From assembly GCA_016710065.1 (NCBI GenBank), contig JADJLP010000010.1, positions 558,001-622,000 on the forward strand: DNA of 64,000 nucleotides. Direction: 5' to 3'. Numbering within the stretch: the first letter of the stretch is position 1; each line of letters starts with the position of its first letter. The notes beneath the pieces are model-generated. The model was not told the origin of the DNA. It saw only the letters and a program-made list of their open reading frames with translations, and did no database searches. This DNA is from Candidatus Ideonella esbjergensis (lineage in GTDB: Bacteria > Pseudomonadota > Gammaproteobacteria > Burkholderiales > Burkholderiaceae_C). Both the position numbers and the translations under genes were made by a program. Positions 59,607 through 64,000 of this stretch are shown in pieces.

Positions 59607-59634
59607 ATATAGGGTTGATTCTAATTCAGTCAAG
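59607..59634 (-). promoter_or_regulatory. Heat-shock-type promoter of ftsH
   Basis: On the minus strand CTTGAC, 14 bases, then CCCTATAT. The sigma-32 consensus is CTTGAA with CCCCATNT 13-14 bases later; two mismatches. TTGACT-16-TATATG also gives a fair sigma-70 promoter from the same bases. FtsH is under heat-shock control in other bacteria, which supports this reading. Confidence 0.65.
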
Positions 59635-59725
59635 TGCTGCACACGTGACGGGTTGTGGGGCGTCGGCCCAGTGAGAAGGGGCAATTCGGCCTCCGCAAGT
59701 GCCCTGTTCTGACTATCGGCCGCCA

Positions 59726-60400
59726 TCAACGCTTCTTCAGTCCGATGCCCACTAGAAAGGTTTCGGCCGATTTGTCGCGCGAAGCCTTGGGTTTGAGCGG
59801 TTTCACCACCCGGAAGTGGCTGCGAAACAGCGAAATCAGCGGGTCGTACGCACCGCCATGGAAGACCTTGGCCACCAGTGCTCCCTCGGGCTTGAGGTGC
59901 TTGCTGGCGAAATCCACGGCCAGTTCCACCAGGCCTTCAAGCCGGGCAGCGTCCACTCCGCCTATGCCCGAGAGGTTGGGCGCCATGTCGGACACCACCA
60001 CATCCACCGCCCGCTCGCCCAGCACGGCCTCCAGTTGGGTCAGCACGGCGATTTCGAGGAAATCACCCTGGATGTACTGCACACCATCAATGGGCTCGAA
60101 GTCCAGCAGATCCAACGCGATGATGGTGCCATTCAACTCGCCAGTGGCGGCCCCGCCCACACCTGCCGCCTTGGGCGCGAAGCGGCGCCGCAGGTACTGG
60201 CTCCAGGCGCCGGGCGCGGCGCCCAGGTCCACCACCACCTGGCCCGGCCGGAAGAGATGGAAGGTTTCGTCGATTTCCTTGAGCTTGTAGGCTGCGCGTG
60301 AACGGTAGCCATCTTTCTGGGCTTGGCGCACATAGGGGTCGTGCACATGCTCATTCAGCCATGCCTTGTTGATCTTCTTGCTTTTGGAGTCGATTTTCAT
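59726..60400 (-). CDS. rlmE: 23S rRNA (uridine-2'-O-)-methyltransferase RlmE
   Basis: 224 aa from the ATG at 60400 (M-K-I-D-S-K-S-K-K). The SAM loop is D-L-G-A-A-P-G-A-W-S-Q. The K-D-K catalytic set fits the Lys in R-A-A-Y-K-L, the Asp in S-D-M-A-P-N and the Lys in A-K-V-F-H-G. It methylates U2552. The pairing with ftsH is common and both are heat-shock genes in Escherichia coli. Divergent from the YhbY-like gene with 33 bases between. Confidence 0.95.
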   Translation of the reverse strand: MKIDSKSKKINKAWLNEHVHDPYVRQAQKDGYRSRAAYKLKEIDETFHLFRPGQVVVDLGAAPGAWSQYLRRRFAPKAAGVGGAATGELNGTIIALDLLDFEPIDGVQYIQGDFLEIAVLTQLEAVLGERAVDVVVSDMAPNLSGIGGVDAARLEGLVELAVDFASKHLKPEGALVAKVFHGGAYDPLISLFRSHFRVVKPLKPKASRDKSAETFLVGIGLKKR

Positions 60401-60433
60401 AGGTGCCTTAACCTTGGCGGCGATAATAAGCGC

Positions 60434-60913
60434 ATGCCTGCCATCCAACTCTCCCCCGCTGTCCGCAAGGAAAAGCGCGGCGATGCCCACCATCTGGACC
60501 CGGTCGTGATGATCGGGGCCGACGGCCTGACCCCTGCCATCCTCAAAGAGACCGACCTGGCCCTGAAGTCCCATGGGCTGATCAAGGTGCGTGTGTTTTC
60601 CGACGACCGCGCCGGCCGCGAAACCATGCTGGCCACGCTGGCTGACCAGTTGAATGCCGCCCCCATCCAGCACATCGGCAAGTTGCTGGTGCTGTGGCGC
60701 CCCATGCCGCCCAAAGCCGCCAAAGTGGACGACAGTCCGCGCAAGCCGGGCTCGCGCACTGTCAAGTTGGTAACCTTCTCCAAGAGCGGCAGCCACCGCG
60801 CGCAGGTGAAAACCATCACCGTGCATGGCAACCAGCGCCTCTCGGCCGGCGGCAAGATCAAGCGGGCGGAAGTGCGCCAGGTCAGCGTCAAGAAGAAAGC
60901 CCAGAGCCAGTGA
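60434..60913 (+). CDS. YhbY-family CRM-domain RNA-binding protein
   Basis: 159 aa from the ATG at 60434. The CRM domain (about 3-95) has the G-A-D-G-L-T-P loop and K-S-H-G-L-I-K-V-R-V-F, and binds pre-50S ribosomal RNA. YhbY is about 97 aa, so this form has an extra basic C-terminal tail of about 60 residues. The tail is rich in Lys/Arg/Ser, which should strengthen RNA binding. Confidence 0.88.
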   Translation: MPAIQLSPAVRKEKRGDAHHLDPVVMIGADGLTPAILKETDLALKSHGLIKVRVFSDDRAGRETMLATLADQLNAAPIQHIGKLLVLWRPMPPKAAKVDDSPRKPGSRTVKLVTFSKSGSHRAQVKTITVHGNQRLSAGGKIKRAEVRQVSVKKKAQSQ

Positions 60914-60916
60914 CGT

Positions 60917-61375
60917 TCAGCGGCTGGCAGCGCGCAACGTCAACCAGCCCACCAGCAGAGTCTTGAGGCCGAACAGGCCAAAGCTCAGGCCATGCAACTG
61001 GCCGAAGCTCAAGGGCGTGGCTTGACCTGCCTTGGCCAACGCCAGCATGGGCTGCAAGCCAAAATAGCCCACCACGGTGCAGAAGATCGAGCCCAGCGCC
61101 AGCAGCATCTCGGTGCTGAACTGGCTGCCCTGCCCTGCCTCGGCATTGCCGGTGGCCTCGTGCCGGGCCAGCAGCAGCAGCACAGCGCCCGCACCCAGGC
61201 TCAGCCAGGCCTCACGCAAAAAGATGTGCCCCACCACCCGCCCGGCGTCGGCCTTGGCCAGGGTTGCAAACGGTGCGGGCGTGGCCAGCAAGGCGATGCA
61301 TAGCAGCACGCCCAGCCACACAGCAGGCAAGAGAAGGCGCGTCAGCGCCCGTGCGCGCTCGCCAGATGGGCTCAC
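60917..61375 (-). CDS. DUF4149 membrane protein
   Basis: 152 aa from a GTG that overlaps the greA stop (GTGA). About four hydrophobic segments; the pattern G-V-L-L-C-I-A-L-L-A-T-P-A-P-F-A fits DUF4149. Function unknown. The gene is translationally coupled to greA. Confidence 0.8.
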   Translation of the reverse strand: MSPSGERARALTRLLLPAVWLGVLLCIALLATPAPFATLAKADAGRVVGHIFLREAWLSLGAGAVLLLLARHEATGNAEAGQGSQFSTEMLLALGSIFCTVVGYFGLQPMLALAKAGQATPLSFGQLHGLSFGLFGLKTLLVGWLTLRAASR

Positions 61376-61848
61376 AGGTAGCGCACGCCCACGACTTCGT
61401 AGGTGCGCACGCCACCGGGTGCCCGCACCTCGGCGATGTCACCCACTTCCTTGCCGATCAACGCGCGCGAAATTGGCGAGCTGATGGAGATCAGGCCCAG
61501 TTTCAGGTCGGCCTCATCGTCGCCGACGATCTGGTAGGTCACCTTGGCACCACTGTCTTCGTCTTCCAGATCCACCGTGGTGCCAAATACGATGCGTCCA
61601 TCAGCGTCCAGAGAAGAGGGGTCGATGATTTGCGCAGCCGCCAACTTGCCTTCGATTTCCAGGATGCGGCCCTCGATGAAGCCCTGCTTGTCCTTGGCCG
61701 CGTCGTACTCGGCGTTTTCCGACAAATCGCCCTGCGCACGGGCTTCGGCAATCGCCTGGATCACCGCATGGCGCTCCACTGATTTCAGCTGCTGGAGTTC
61801 AGCCTTGAGCTTTTCGGCGCCGCGCTTGGTCAGGGGAATGGTGCTCAT
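61372..61848 (-). CDS. greA: Transcription elongation factor GreA
   Basis: 158 aa. An N-terminal coiled coil with A-E-A-R-A-Q-G-D-L-S-E-N-A-E-Y at its tip (the acidic pair stimulates RNA cleavage in stalled polymerase), then the FKBP-like domain with S-P-I-S-R-A-L-I-G-K. It lies 98 bases after carB, as is common. Confidence 0.97.
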   Translation of the reverse strand: MSTIPLTKRGAEKLKAELQQLKSVERHAVIQAIAEARAQGDLSENAEYDAAKDKQGFIEGRILEIEGKLAAAQIIDPSSLDADGRIVFGTTVDLEDEDSGAKVTYQIVGDDEADLKLGLISISSPISRALIGKEVGDIAEVRAPGGVRTYEVVGVRYL

Positions 61849-61879
61849 GGTCTTGATGTCGGATCACTGGAAACGCAAA

Positions 61880-61918
61880 CCGCCGCCACGGGTCCCGTGA
61901 GGGAGTCCAGGGCGGCGG
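61880..61918 (-). terminator. Hairpin with weak T-run after carB
   Basis: CCGCCGCC (61880-61887) pairs with GGCGGCGG (61911-61918), and on the minus strand the stem is followed by TTTGCGTTT. It lies just after the carB stop and before greA, so carB may end here with greA separately promoted. Confidence 0.65.
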
Positions 61919-61946
61919 AGCTTGGGGGGTGGAAGTTTAGTGCAGA

Positions 61947-64000
<2,054 letters not shown>

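Overview
The window is one contiguous piece of a high-GC chromosome. Gene content and order point to a betaproteobacterium of the order Burkholderiales, most likely family Comamonadaceae. The pointers are an intracellular PHA depolymerase with a cysteine nucleophile, an RnfB-type ferredoxin followed by nth, an ohrR-ohr pair, a pstSCAB-phoU-phoB-phoR block followed upstream by glmM, folP, ftsH and rlmE, carB-greA, and a PEP-CTERM surface protein. This placement is inference from gene content; there is no rRNA gene to confirm it. I see no tRNA or rRNA gene, CRISPR array, prophage or transposase. Almost all of the window is ordinary chromosomal backbone.

Layout. 0-9 kb: tail of ETF-ubiquinone oxidoreductase, a membrane GGDEF-like protein with a degenerate active site, a truncated phosphatase next to uvrB, an aminotransferase, PHA depolymerase, an RnfB-like ferredoxin, nth and two unknown genes. 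9-19 kb: a 2-hydroxyacid dehydrogenase and MFS porter, a split ChrA pair, a lipoprotein with upp, a PEP-CTERM protein, rlmB, and a membrane-protein group (EcsC-like, VOC, DUF2167, site-2 protease). 19-27 kb: a lipid and acyl-CoA group on the minus strand (acyltransferases, thiolase, DUF2505, acyl-CoA dehydrogenase), a cupin, a thioesterase and a molybdopterin oxidoreductase. 27-33 kb: argG, ohrR-ohr, an asparaginase, lexA with a helix-hairpin-helix gene, and an MFS exporter. 33-44 kb: two overlapping genes joining a protein kinase (one dead, one apparently live) to an HDOD domain, then an AddA/AddB-like helicase-nuclease pair. 44-49 kb: trxA, rho, a decayed transporter gene, L31 and a GT-C type membrane protein. 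49-55 kb: the phosphate regulon with a Pho box. 55-64 kb: glmM, folP, ftsH, rlmE, a YhbY-like protein, a DUF4149 protein, greA and the C-terminal two thirds of carB.

Two things stand out. First, the kinase/HDOD pair at 33.1-37.3 kb: the upstream protein has a kinase fold that has lost its catalytic residues, the downstream one keeps them all and adds a GAF domain, and the two genes overlap. This looks like a signalling module without a described function. Second, an 81-82 bp repeat occurs three times, each copy beginning exactly at the TGA stop codon of a minus-strand gene. One of its hairpins has different stem sequences in the three copies, with compensating changes on both arms and a constant loop. 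Two of the three copies bracket the kinase pair.

Regulatory sites visible in the sequence are a LexA box in front of lexA, an OhrR-type operator in front of ohrR, a Pho box in front of pstS, a heat-shock-like promoter in front of ftsH, two perfect 18-bp palindromes in front of the PHA depolymerase gene, and several intrinsic terminators.
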